A stretch of 64,000 nt of DNA from Bacteroidales bacterium (GTDB taxonomy: Bacteria > Bacteroidota > Bacteroidia > Bacteroidales > VadinHA17). The position numbers and the translations under genes were made by a program. The notes beneath the pieces were generated by a model. The model saw only the letters and a program-made list of their open reading frames with translations. It was not told where the DNA came from and searched no databases. Every line of letters starts with the position of its first letter. Within the stretch, counting starts at the first letter, position 1. Shown piece after piece: positions 36,376 through 44,378 of the stretch. The DNA is taken from positions 88,634 to 152,633 of the forward strand of contig PLNT01000040.1 in the NCBI GenBank assembly GCA_003141895.1, read 5' to 3'.

Positions 36376-36951
36376 TTGCATCAATTGAAAATTAAACCTA
36401 AGGAGAGGATAATTCTGGGCATCGATCCAGGTACCAGCATTACAGGATACGGAGTTATTAAAACAATTGGTACGGTTCCAGAATTAATAACTATCGGGTC
36501 AATTGATCTTTCGAAGTACGAGGATCATTATCTTAAATTAAAGCATATTTTTGAGAGGACTATTGGGATCATTGATGAATATCATCCCGATGAACTTGCT
36601 ATTGAGGCTCCGTTTTATGGCAAAAATGTTCAGTCAATGCTAAAGCTTGGAAGAGCACAGGGGGCAGCTATTGCAGCTGCTCTCACGCGATCCTTGCCAA
36701 TTTTCGAATATGCTCCCAGGAAGATAAAAATGTCAATCACGGGTCAGGGAGCTGCTTCAAAGGAACAGGTTGCTGCAATGCTCATGAATATTCTCAAATT
36801 CAATCTCACTGAAATAAAACTTGACGCAACAGATGGTCTTGCGGCAGCTCTTTGCCATTTTTACCAGACCAATAATCCAATGCTGGAAAAATCATATAAC
36901 AGCTGGAAAGATTTCATGAATAAAAATCCCAAAAGGGTGATAACCAAATAA
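36376..36951 (+). CDS. ruvC: RuvC, Holliday-junction endonuclease
   Basis: Resolves Holliday junctions with RuvAB. The 191 residues have the four acidic active-site positions in ILGIDPGTSITGYGVI (D), LAIEAPFYGKNVQS (E) and DATDGLAAALCH (two D). There is no in-frame ATG before the conserved N-terminus, so the start must be TTG, at 36376 or 36385. A TATCTTTC word at 36360-36367 could be a -7 element, implying a nearly leaderless message. The ComF gene is convergent and ends 12 nt away. Confidence 0.93.
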   Translation: MHQLKIKPKERIILGIDPGTSITGYGVIKTIGTVPELITIGSIDLSKYEDHYLKLKHIFERTIGIIDEYHPDELAIEAPFYGKNVQSMLKLGRAQGAAIAAALTRSLPIFEYAPRKIKMSITGQGAASKEQVAAMLMNILKFNLTEIKLDATDGLAAALCHFYQTNNPMLEKSYNSWKDFMNKNPKRVITK

Positions 36952-36963
36952 GCAAAAAAGGAT

Positions 36964-37665
36964 CTAGATAGCTGCATATGCAAGGGCAACTACACTTACT
37001 TTTACATTCCCGATCTTAAGAAGCTCATTTGTGCATGCTTCAATAGTTGAACCCGTTGTTATAACATCATCTACAAGTAATATATGCTTGCCGGTAATTG
37101 TCCCCGGGTTTACTACCCTGAAAATTCCTTCAACATTCGTCCATCTTTCATAACGCGATCTTTTTGTCTGAGTTGCTGAAACTGTTACTCTTATAAGAGA
37201 TTGTATTTCAACTGGTAAAATAGCTGCCTCTCCTATTCCCATTGAAATCGATTCACTCTGATTAAAACCCCGCATTCGTTTTTTTGAAGGATGAAGCGGA
37301 ACCGGAATTATCACATCGATATCGTTCATAAAGCCTGAAGCTTTTAGTGAAGTACCATATATTTTACCCATCTCATACCCTATCTCACGGATTCCCTTAT
37401 ACTTCATGTTATGAATAAGATTCCTGATCCGGCTTCCTTTATTATAATATGAAAAGGCAGCTGCTTTTTCTATCATACATCTTCCCCAGAAAAGCTGTGC
37501 TACCGGGTTATCCGGCTCATTATGGTAATTTGTACGTGGTATGACAACATAACATTCGGTACAAATAAGGTTTTCATTTCTCAAAAGATAATTTCCACAG
37601 GCATAGCATAGCCTGGGGAATAACAGGCTGATAAAATCATCCCAGAAATCATAGATATAACTCAT
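36964..37665 (-). CDS. comF: ComF-family phosphoribosyltransferase
   Basis: A 233-residue protein in the ComF/GntX family, linked to DNA uptake or use in competent bacteria. The N-terminal zinc-knuckle cysteines appear in CYACGN and CTECY. The PRTase domain has the PRPP loop HILLVDDVITTGSTIEAC. VIIPVPLHPSKKRMRGFNQSE is the family hallmark (key part RGFNQSE). With comM elsewhere in the window, natural competence is conceivable, but both genes are widespread in non-competent bacteria. ATG start at 37665. Confidence 0.9.
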   Translation of the reverse strand: MSYIYDFWDDFISLLFPRLCYACGNYLLRNENLICTECYVVIPRTNYHNEPDNPVAQLFWGRCMIEKAAAFSYYNKGSRIRNLIHNMKYKGIREIGYEMGKIYGTSLKASGFMNDIDVIIPVPLHPSKKRMRGFNQSESISMGIGEAAILPVEIQSLIRVTVSATQTKRSRYERWTNVEGIFRVVNPGTITGKHILLVDDVITTGSTIEACTNELLKIGNVKVSVVALAYAAI

Positions 37666-37748
37666 GCAGCGAGCAGAATTACTCTATAAAGATATGAATC
37701 TATTTACAATGTCCAGACATTAACACACTGAATAAACGAGTTTTTTCG

Positions 37749-37803
37749 CCCCCTACCTACCGGCAGGCAGGCTTTAGGGGAGATGTAGCGACAGAGGGGT
37801 TTA
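37749..37803. repeat. Palindromic element cctacctaccggcaggcagg
   Basis: CCTACCTACCGGCAGGCAGG is a near-palindrome flanked by ccccc on one side and aggggag/gagggg on the other. It sits between the HIT and ComF genes (both minus strand) in a 157-nt gap and resembles dispersed elements of Bacteroidota genomes. Confidence 0.7.
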
Positions 37804-37822
37804 ACTTCCTAATGTGAAATAA

Positions 37823-38221
37823 TCAGAGAATGATATTTTTGCTGATTTTTGCAGCAATTTCTTTAAATTCTTCAGGAGAGAATTTAAGCTTTTTGTTCCT
37901 GAAGTTAACATCATCCATAGTATCCATGGGAATAAGATGTATATGGGCATGGGGAACCTCAAGTCCTAGTATAACAACTGCAATACGGTTGCAAGGATAG
38001 GCTCTTTTTATTGCGGATGCTATTTTCTTCGAAAAAAGCATCATTCCGCTCAGACTGACATCTTCAAGGTCAAATATGTAATCGGTCTCTTTTTTGGGAA
38101 CCACCAGAGTATGACCTGTTTTTAACGGATTGATATCAAGAAAAGCAAAATAATCTTCATTCTCGGCGATCTTATAGGACGGTATCTCCCCATTAATAAT
38201 TTTTGAAAAGATGGTTGCCAT
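37823..38221 (-). CDS. HIT-family hydrolase
   Basis: A 132-residue histidine-triad protein of the Hint/HinT type, which hydrolyses purine nucleotide phosphoramidates. IFSKIINGEIPSYKIAE opens the fold (key part GEIPSYKI). LDINPLKTGHTLVVPKKE contributes the first histidine, and the catalytic triad is HAHIHLIP near residue 100. It starts 7 nt after the greA stop, so greA and this gene are probably co-transcribed. ATG start at 38221. Confidence 0.93.
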   Translation of the reverse strand: MATIFSKIINGEIPSYKIAENEDYFAFLDINPLKTGHTLVVPKKETDYIFDLEDVSLSGMMLFSKKIASAIKRAYPCNRIAVVILGLEVPHAHIHLIPMDTMDDVNFRNKKLKFSPEEFKEIAAKISKNIIL

Positions 38222-38228
38222 AATAGTA

Positions 38229-38702
38229 TTAAATTGAAATAGAGATTATTTCAAACGGAATAGTTCCGGAAGGGACTTTTATCTTAACAATGTCTCCGAC
38301 CTTTTTCCCAATAAGACCCTGAGCAATTGGTGAACTAACTGCTATTTTACCCAGTTTAAAATTTGCTTCGCTTTCAGGAACAATCAGATATTCCATTATG
38401 GAATTATTTGTTTGATTTTTTATTTTAACTCTGTTTAGTAATCTGACAGTTGATATATCAATTTTTGATTCATCAAGAATACGTGAACGGGTCACTATAT
38501 CGTCAAGTTTTGATATCCGTAACTCAAGCATACCCTGTGCCTCTTTGGCAGCAGCATACTCAGCATTTTCAGAAAGGTCTCCCTTATCCCTTGCATCTGC
38601 TATTTGCCGGGATATTGAAGGTCTCTCAACGTTTCTCAATTGGTCGAGTTCCTCTTTCAGCTTCTGAAGACCTTCTGCAGTTACATATATAACCTCTGAC
38701 AT
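38229..38702 (-). CDS. greA: GreA, transcript cleavage factor
   Basis: Rescues backtracked RNA polymerase by stimulating RNA cleavage. The 157 residues have the N-terminal coiled coil with the acidic tip RDKGDLSENAEYAAAKE (D and E at the tip, about residues 40-46) and the C-terminal FKBP-like domain (SPIAQGLIGKKVGD). A consensus promoter and a GC-rich leader hairpin precede it. The HIT gene follows 7 nt downstream. Confidence 0.96.
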   Translation of the reverse strand: MSEVIYVTAEGLQKLKEELDQLRNVERPSISRQIADARDKGDLSENAEYAAAKEAQGMLELRISKLDDIVTRSRILDESKIDISTVRLLNRVKIKNQTNNSIMEYLIVPESEANFKLGKIAVSSPIAQGLIGKKVGDIVKIKVPSGTIPFEIISISI

Positions 38703-38728
38703 TTCTCTATTATATTAAAAAATAAGAA

Positions 38729-38752
38729 GAATTCCGGGGTTGCCGGAACTCT
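38729..38752 (-). promoter_or_regulatory. greA leader hairpin, possible attenuator
   Basis: On the minus strand TTCCGG and CCGGAA (38732-38748 on plus) form a stem after the promoter, followed by a U-rich stretch (ttcttcttatttttt) before the ATG at 38702. This resembles an intrinsic terminator inside the leader. Confidence 0.5.
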
Positions 38753-38759
38753 TCAGGAA

Positions 38760-38791
38760 CAAATGTATAAATTTTTTTAATTATTTACAAA
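38760..38791 (-). promoter_or_regulatory. greA promoter
   Basis: On the minus strand, TTTG (38788-38791), a 20-nt spacer and TACATTTG (38760-38767) match the Bacteroidota consensus. The leader is about 50 nt. Confidence 0.75.
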
Positions 38792-38844
38792 TAAAAATCT
38801 TGTGATTAGAGTGTTGTACAAGTAATTATCAACAAAATTGATCG

Positions 38845-39219
38845 TTAATCGTATTTTTTGCCGGCACGTTTTGTACTCGCTCTTACTTTCTTCTTATGGT
38901 TTTTGTCACGTGAGGTATATTCTATTTTATTTTGTTTCATACGAGTCTGTACCTCAGGTGTTTGAATATCAATAGACCGTTTCTGTGATTGTTTCACATT
39001 TTTATCATAATCCTTTTTGAGTTTACTGTCATTCGCCTCCTGCTTTTTTTTAGCCTTGAGAACGGTTCTTGGCTCTTTCACTTTAGGTTCTTTCCTGTGA
39101 CTTTTACCGAATAATTGTTTCTCAGGATTTTTGCGAAACAGCTGTGCATTCGCCGATCCTATCGCAATAAATAACATGAAAAGAATAATAAATATTCTTT
39201 TAAAAGATAAATTATTCAT
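38845..39219 (-). CDS. Small, highly basic exported protein of unknown function
   Basis: I do not recognise a named family. The 124 residues start with a signal peptide (FIILFMLFIAIGSANAQ, cleavage likely after ANA at about residue 25). The mature part is very rich in Lys, with alternating Lys/Glu and Lys/Arg stretches (KEPKVKEPR, KAKKKQEANDSKLKK) and no cysteine. It is probably disordered. Such short Lys-rich exported proteins are frequent in Bacteroidota; contact with acidic polymers or LPS is only a guess. It is divergent from the Rieske-like lipoprotein gene. Confidence 0.75.
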   Translation of the reverse strand: MNNLSFKRIFIILFMLFIAIGSANAQLFRKNPEKQLFGKSHRKEPKVKEPRTVLKAKKKQEANDSKLKKDYDKNVKQSQKRSIDIQTPEVQTRMKQNKIEYTSRDKNHKKKVRASTKRAGKKYD

Positions 39220-39274
39220 TCTCAGATATTACAATAAATAATTTCCAATTCCGTTAAACTTCCGGACGTAATAG

Positions 39275-39282
39275 TAATTTTG
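39275..39282 (+). promoter_or_regulatory. -7 element of the Rieske-like gene
   Basis: TAATTTTG (TAnnTTTG) lies 18 nt before the ATG at 39301. No clear -33 element. Confidence 0.45.
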
Positions 39283-39300
39283 CAGCATAATTAATTCCGG

Positions 39301-39777
39301 ATGTCATATAATTCAAAAATAGTATTTTTTTTCATAGCGGTAGCACTGACTATCAGCTTAGGTTCCTGTAACAAAAAGAACGATGTAATACCAAATACAT
39401 ACGTGAATTTCACTCTTGATTTGAATGATCCCGAGTTTGTTAATCTCGCCGCTTTCGGAGGTTCAGTTGCTGTTAACTCCAGCACTAATAACTGGGGCAC
39501 AGGCGCTGCCGGATTTGACGGTAATGGCATTATTATATGTTATGGGGTCGAAGAGTTTTATGCCTATGACCGTACCTGTCCACATGATTATGTTAATAAT
39601 AGCCTGAGTGTCAAAGTAAATATCGATCCCGGAAATTCCACAATTGCCATATGCCCAAAATGCGGGACAAAATATGGATTAACTGTCGGAGGAACACCCG
39701 CTTCGGGTATCGGAAGATATCCGCTGAAAAACTACAGGACAAGTTTCCAGGGAAATTATGTAATTGTCTGGGACTAG
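39301..39777 (+). CDS. Rieske-like lipoprotein with a CxH...CxxC metal site
   Basis: A 158-residue exported lipoprotein. The lipobox is SLGSC (cysteine 23). The beta-rich domain resembles Rieske/NirD ferredoxins: FYAYDRTCPHDY (C93, H95) and AICPKCGTKYGL (C118, C121), then RYPLKNY. A normal Rieske centre has CxH...CxxH; here the last histidine is a cysteine. The protein may bind a 2Fe-2S cluster through three Cys and one His, or a zinc ion. The partner is unknown. ATG start at 39301. Confidence 0.78.
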   Translation: MSYNSKIVFFFIAVALTISLGSCNKKNDVIPNTYVNFTLDLNDPEFVNLAAFGGSVAVNSSTNNWGTGAAGFDGNGIIICYGVEEFYAYDRTCPHDYVNNSLSVKVNIDPGNSTIAICPKCGTKYGLTVGGTPASGIGRYPLKNYRTSFQGNYVIVWD

Positions 39778-39783
39778 TAGAAA

Positions 39784-39846
39784 TTAAGGTTGAGGTTAAG
39801 GTTGAGGTTGAGAATTTCTTAACCTTAGCCTTAACCTTAACCTTAT
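39784..39846. repeat. Hexamer-array palindrome (aaggtt / aacctt) between convergent genes
   Basis: The left arm (39784-39812) is tandem aaggttgaggtt-type hexamers. The right arm (39818-39846) is tandem aaccttaacctt hexamers. The arms are complementary with a few G-T style mismatches across a short loop. It lies between the Rieske-like gene and ahcY, which converge, so it could terminate both. Confidence 0.85.
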
Positions 39847-39848
39847 CA

Positions 39849-41264
39849 TTAGTACCTGTAATGATCTGCCTTATAAGGTCCTTTTTCAGGGACTCCGATA
39901 TAATCTGATTGCTCTTTTGTGAGTTTTGTGAGCTTCACACCAAGCTGATCGAGATGTAAACGGGCCACTTCCTCATCGAGGTATTTAGGAAGGCGGTAAA
40001 CCCCTATTTCATATTTGTTCTTCCAGAGGTCAATCTGTGCAAGAGTCTGATTACTGAATGAGTTGCTCATAACAAATGAAGGATGCCCTGTTGCACATCC
40101 AAGATTTACGAGTCTGCCCTCTGCAAGAATAAAAATTGCATGTCCGTCAGGGAAAAGATATTTGTCAACCTGAGGTTTGATATTGATTTTTTTAATCCCT
40201 TTATATTCGTTCAGATTGTCAACCTGTATTTCGTTATCGAAGTGACCAATATTGCATACAATCGACTGATCTTTCATCTTAAGCATGTGGTCGAGGGTAA
40301 TAATATCCTTGTTACCTGTAGCCGTTACAAAGATATTGCCTTCATGAAGGGTATCTTCTACCGTTTGAACCTCAAAGCCTTCCATCGACGCCTGGAGTGC
40401 ACAGATTGGATCAATTTCAGTAATAATAACCCGCGAACCATACGATTTCATCGACTTGGCACAACCTTTACCAACATCGCCATAACCACAAACTACAACA
40501 ACCTTCCCTGCCAGCATAACATCAGTTGCCCTTTTAATCCCGTCCGCAAGAGATTCACGACAACCATAGAGATTGTCGAATTTAGATTTGGTTACTGAAT
40601 CATTTACGTTAATTGCCGGTACAAGCAGCTCTCCGTTTTCCATCATCTGGTATAAACGGTGCACTCCTGTTGTTGTTTCTTCTGATATCCCTTTAAGTTC
40701 GCTTACTGCTCTATGCCACTTACCCGGTTCTTTAGCCAGAATATCTTTCAGAGTTGAAAGAATAATTGCCTCTTCCCTGTTTTCTGGTTTCTTGTTTAGT
40801 ATGTCGGGGTTTTTTTCTGCTTTATATCCAAGATGAACCATAAGTGATGCATCACCTCCGTCATCAACCAAAAGATTAGGCCCTTTCCCTCCCGGGAATG
40901 AAAGAGCCTGGGCTGTACACCACCAGTATTCTTCCAGAGTCTCACCTTTCCATGCAAATACAGGAATGCCCCTCGCAGCTATTGCAGCCGCCGCATGATC
41001 CTGAGTTGAAAAAATATTGCAACTTGCCCATCTCACATCAGCACCAAGATCTGCGAGAGTTTCAATCAGAACTGCGGTCTGTATTGTCATGTGCAGTGAT
41101 CCTGTAATCCGTGCACCCTTCAGTGGTTTCTCTGCGAAATATTTTTTTCTTATTGCTAAAAGTCCCGGCATTTCTTTTTCGGCAATTTCAATTTCTTTTC
41201 TGCCAAAGTCAGCAAGGGAGATGTCTTTTACCTGGTATTGGATTGTATCAAGAGTAACGTTCAT
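39849..41264 (-). CDS. ahcY: S-adenosylhomocysteine hydrolase
   Basis: Hydrolyses SAH to adenosine and homocysteine, removing the product inhibitor of methyltransferases. The 471 residues are the longer bacterial form with an internal insertion. Visible motifs are [13 protein letters not shown], the NAD-binding [20 protein letters not shown] (20 residues), and [10 protein letters not shown]. The C-terminal [19 protein letters not shown] is shown by its key part [13 protein letters not shown], and the protein ends KADHYRY, the near-universal C-terminus. A -7 element TACCTTTG lies at 41288-41295 (minus). ATG start at 41264. Confidence 0.97.
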   Translation of the reverse strand: MNVTLDTIQYQVKDISLADFGRKEIEIAEKEMPGLLAIRKKYFAEKPLKGARITGSLHMTIQTAVLIETLADLGADVRWASCNIFSTQDHAAAAIAARGIPVFAWKGETLEEYWWCTAQALSFPGGKGPNLLVDDGGDASLMVHLGYKAEKNPDILNKKPENREEAIILSTLKDILAKEPGKWHRAVSELKGISEETTTGVHRLYQMMENGELLVPAINVNDSVTKSKFDNLYGCRESLADGIKRATDVMLAGKVVVVCGYGDVGKGCAKSMKSYGSRVIITEIDPICALQASMEGFEVQTVEDTLHEGNIFVTATGNKDIITLDHMLKMKDQSIVCNIGHFDNEIQVDNLNEYKGIKKINIKPQVDKYLFPDGHAIFILAEGRLVNLGCATGHPSFVMSNSFSNQTLAQIDLWKNKYEIGVYRLPKYLDEEVARLHLDQLGVKLTKLTKEQSDYIGVPEKGPYKADHYRY

Positions 41265-41287
41265 AATTCATATTATTTTTGAGAGAT

Positions 41288-41295
41288 CAAAGGTA
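41288..41295 (-). promoter_or_regulatory. ahcY -7 promoter element
   Basis: On the minus strand TACCTTTG matches TAnnTTTG and lies 23 nt before the ahcY ATG; the -33 element is not clear. Confidence 0.5.
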
Positions 41296-41315
41296 ACAAA
41301 AACATTTATTATTTC

Positions 41316-42245
41316 TCAGGTCAGTAGTCTAAGTGTTTCCTGTTTATCCTGTTCCATCTGTTCCGCGAGCTCTTGAATATTTCCGAACTTTTTCTCATCC
41401 CGTAATCTTTTCCTGAAAATCACAATAATGTTTCTTCCGTAAATATCTTCATCAAAGTTTAAGATGTGAACTTCAATACTCCTGAAGTTGATATCTGTAT
41501 TAACAGTAGGATTCGAACCAATACTAAGCATTCCGGACATCACTTTCTTATCGAGCTGAACTTCAACTGCATAAACTCCATTTGCAGGTATTAATTTATG
41601 TTCAGAGTATGGTTTGATATTAGCCGTCGGAAATCCAATCTTCCGACCCAGTTTTCGTCCTTCAATAATCTGGCCGCTGATAGAATACGGATATCCCAGC
41701 CAATTATTTGCCTTTTCAATGTTGCCATTTAATATAGCCCCACGGATAAGGGAAGAGCTTATCATACCATCCTCAGTATGATAACCTTCTACCTGTTCAA
41801 CCGTGAAATCAAGATCTTTTGCACATTGTTTTATAGTGTTGAAATCACCCTCACCTCTTCTCCCGAAGTGGTGATCATGTCCAATTACCAGATATTTGGT
41901 CCTGATCTCGCCGACAAGAATATCTTTTAAAAAATCACATGCAGGAATATTACTGAACTCCAGAGTAAACTTTATAATTATGAGGTGATCGACGCCCGCT
42001 TTTGCCAACAAGATCTTCTTCTCTTCGATCGTAGTAAGGAATGAGAGATTTTTATTATTCTGTTCCAGTACCAGCCTCGGATGAGGTGAAAATGTAATTA
42101 CAGCTGACTCAGATTTTTCTTCCTTTGCCTTCTGAACAACACGATCGAGAAGAGTCCGGTGCCCCCGGTGTACTCCATCAAATATACCCAGAGTTGCAAC
42201 AGGTTTAACCAGATTCAGATTTTCATAACCCTCATGAATTATCAT
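41316..42245 (-). CDS. ribF: RibF, bifunctional riboflavin kinase / FAD synthetase
   Basis: Makes FMN and FAD from riboflavin. From the ATG at 42245 it has 309 residues. The N-terminal nucleotidyltransferase domain has TLGIFDGVHRGHRTLL and VIGHDHHFGRRGEGD. The C-terminal flavokinase domain has GRKLGRKIGFPTANI and NGVYAVEVQL. An upstream in-frame TTG at 42254 would add three residues and is less likely. It is divergent from glgB and upstream of ahcY, with a 51-nt gap. Confidence 0.94.
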   Translation of the reverse strand: MIIHEGYENLNLVKPVATLGIFDGVHRGHRTLLDRVVQKAKEEKSESAVITFSPHPRLVLEQNNKNLSFLTTIEEKKILLAKAGVDHLIIIKFTLEFSNIPACDFLKDILVGEIRTKYLVIGHDHHFGRRGEGDFNTIKQCAKDLDFTVEQVEGYHTEDGMISSSLIRGAILNGNIEKANNWLGYPYSISGQIIEGRKLGRKIGFPTANIKPYSEHKLIPANGVYAVEVQLDKKVMSGMLSIGSNPTVNTDINFRSIEVHILNFDEDIYGRNIIVIFRKRLRDEKKFGNIQELAEQMEQDKQETLRLLT

Positions 42246-42350
42246 AGAATACAATTATGGCTGTAAAATTAATAAAGCACATGGAAATGAAGCAAATAAA
42301 TGATTTAGTTTTCGTATTTTTATGGTAGATTTTCAATTTTGCCAATCATC

Positions 42351-44378
42351 ATGAGCACAGCCAGTTTCTATCAGTCCGACCCATGGTTGAACCCCTTTAC
42401 CAGTGTCATCGACAGAAGATATGCAAAATGTCTTCTTAAAGAGAAACAGCTGGCAGGAAATGGAACTATCGTTGATTTTGCTATGGGGCATCATTATTAC
42501 GGACTGCACCGGACTAATGATTCATGGGTATTCAGGGAATGGGCTCCAAATGCACAGAGTATTTTTATTATTGGAGTTTTCAATGACTGGAAAGAGAAGA
42601 AGGAATTTATGATGAAGAGAATTAATTCCATGGGAAACTGGGAGATATACCTGCCTTTTGAATTAATTAAACACGGCGATCTTTATAAACTTTCTATACA
42701 TTGGCAGGGTGGTGATGGTGAACGGATTCCTTCATATGCTAACCATGTAGTTCAGGATGAGAAAACTAAAATATTCAGTGCCCAGGTGTGGCAGCCGAAG
42801 GAGCAATATGTATGGAAATCTGATAATTTTTCTCCCTTACAGAAATCACCTGTAATTTATGAGGCCCACATCGGCATGGCGACCTCTGAAGAAAAAACCG
42901 GAACTTATCGTGAATTTACCGAAAAGATTATACCAATCATTGAAAAATCGGGATACAACACAATACAACTTATGGCTATCCAGGAACATCCATTTTATGG
43001 ATCTTTCGGATACCACGTATCAAGTTTCTTTGCCGCCTCATCCCGATTCGGAACACCTGAAGATCTTAAGGAATTGGTAGATAAAGCCCATTCAGCAGGT
43101 TTGAGGGTTATAATGGATCTTGTTCACTCACATTCTGTAAGGAACATCAATGAAGGTTTGGGTTTGTTTGACGGATCACTGGGCCAGTATTTCCATGCAA
43201 ACGAAAGAAGATATCACGTTGCGTGGGATTCATTATGTTTCGATTACGGGAAGGACAATGTTATTCACTTCCTTTTATCCAATTGCCGCTACTGGCTTGA
43301 AGAATATAAATTTGACGGTTTCAGATTCGATGGAATTACAAGTATGATCTACTATGATCATGGACTGGAAAAAAACTTCACATCATATAATGAATATTTT
43401 GACGGCAATCAGGATGAGGATGCTCTGGTCTACCTGTTTCTTGCGAATAAAATGATCCATGAATTTAAGCCCGGAGCTATTACCATTGCCGAGGAAATGA
43501 GCGGAATGCCAGGCTTGGCGTCTGATACTGTAAAAATGGGATTTGGTTTCGATTTCAGGCTTTCAATGGGGGTGCCTGATTTCTGGATCAAATTGGTTAA
43601 AGAGACTCCCGATGAAAACTGGGACATGGGAAAGTTATTCTATGAACTGACTCAACACAGGCCCGAAGAGAAAATAATATCCTACTGCGAATCACATGAC
43701 CAGGCACTTGTAGGAGATAAGACGCTTATTTTCAGAATGATAGACGCCGAGATGTATACCGGCATGAATAAATCCTATCATAGTATTGTGGTTGACCGTG
43801 GTATTGCGTTGCACAAAATGATACGACTGATCACCTTCAGCACTTCAGGAGGGGGTTATCTTAATTTCATGGGCAACGAATTTGGCCATCCGGAATGGAT
43901 AGATTTTCCGCGTGAGGGAAATAACTGGAGTTTTAAATATGCCAGGCGTCAATGGCAACTGGCATTAAACAAAGAACTAAAGTACTCTGAGCTGCTTGGA
44001 TTTGACAGGAAAATGCTGAAACTATATACTGATTTTAAGATACTCGATGATCTTACTGTAACCAGAATATATGAGAATACCTATGATAAGGTTCTCGCCT
44101 ATATGAGAGGCGGATTATTATTTGTTTATAACTTCAATCCGAATGTCTCATTTACAGATTATGGAATACCTGTTGTTGGAAAGTTTAAAATTCTGCTCGA
44201 TACTGATGACCCGGCATTCGGAGGCTTCAACAGGGTTGACAGAAAAACATCTTACATCTCGATAAGAAAAGCTGAACGGAATCTAATTAATGCTCCGTTA
44301 TATCTTTACCTGTACCTGCCTGCAAGAACAGCTTTGGTATTCAAGAAGGAAGCGGTACGAAAGGCTACCGATATCTAA
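42351..44378 (+). CDS. glgB: Glycogen branching enzyme, eukaryote-like (GH13_8 style)
   Basis: Creates alpha-1,6 branches in glycogen. From the ATG at 42351 it has 675 residues; a TTG at 42339 would add four. The N-terminal CBM48 (REWAPNAQSIFIIGVFNDW; key part WAPNAQ) precedes the GH13 barrel. The nucleophile D327 is in GFRFDGITSM, the acid E381 in ITIAEEMSGMPG, and D450 in ESHDQALVGDKT. The last two motifs are close to those of plant and animal branching enzymes and unlike E. coli GlgB. It converges with the fused synthase-phosphorylase gene, overlapping it by 4 nt. Confidence 0.93.
   Translation: MSTASFYQSDPWLNPFTSVIDRRYAKCLLKEKQLAGNGTIVDFAMGHHYYGLHRTNDSWVFREWAPNAQSIFIIGVFNDWKEKKEFMMKRINSMGNWEIYLPFELIKHGDLYKLSIHWQGGDGERIPSYANHVVQDEKTKIFSAQVWQPKEQYVWKSDNFSPLQKSPVIYEAHIGMATSEEKTGTYREFTEKIIPIIEKSGYNTIQLMAIQEHPFYGSFGYHVSSFFAASSRFGTPEDLKELVDKAHSAGLRVIMDLVHSHSVRNINEGLGLFDGSLGQYFHANERRYHVAWDSLCFDYGKDNVIHFLLSNCRYWLEEYKFDGFRFDGITSMIYYDHGLEKNFTSYNEYFDGNQDEDALVYLFLANKMIHEFKPGAITIAEEMSGMPGLASDTVKMGFGFDFRLSMGVPDFWIKLVKETPDENWDMGKLFYELTQHRPEEKIISYCESHDQALVGDKTLIFRMIDAEMYTGMNKSYHSIVVDRGIALHKMIRLITFSTSGGGYLNFMGNEFGHPEWIDFPREGNNWSFKYARRQWQLALNKELKYSELLGFDRKMLKLYTDFKILDDLTVTRIYENTYDKVLAYMRGGLLFVYNFNPNVSFTDYGIPVVGKFKILLDTDDPAFGGFNRVDRKTSYISIRKAERNLINAPLYLYLYLPARTALVFKKEAVRKATDI

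Noticed and set aside
36964..37665. Reading ComF and ComM (61618-63156) as proof of natural competence.
   Set aside because: Both families are widespread in bacteria with no known competence, and no uptake pilus or ComEC gene is in the window.
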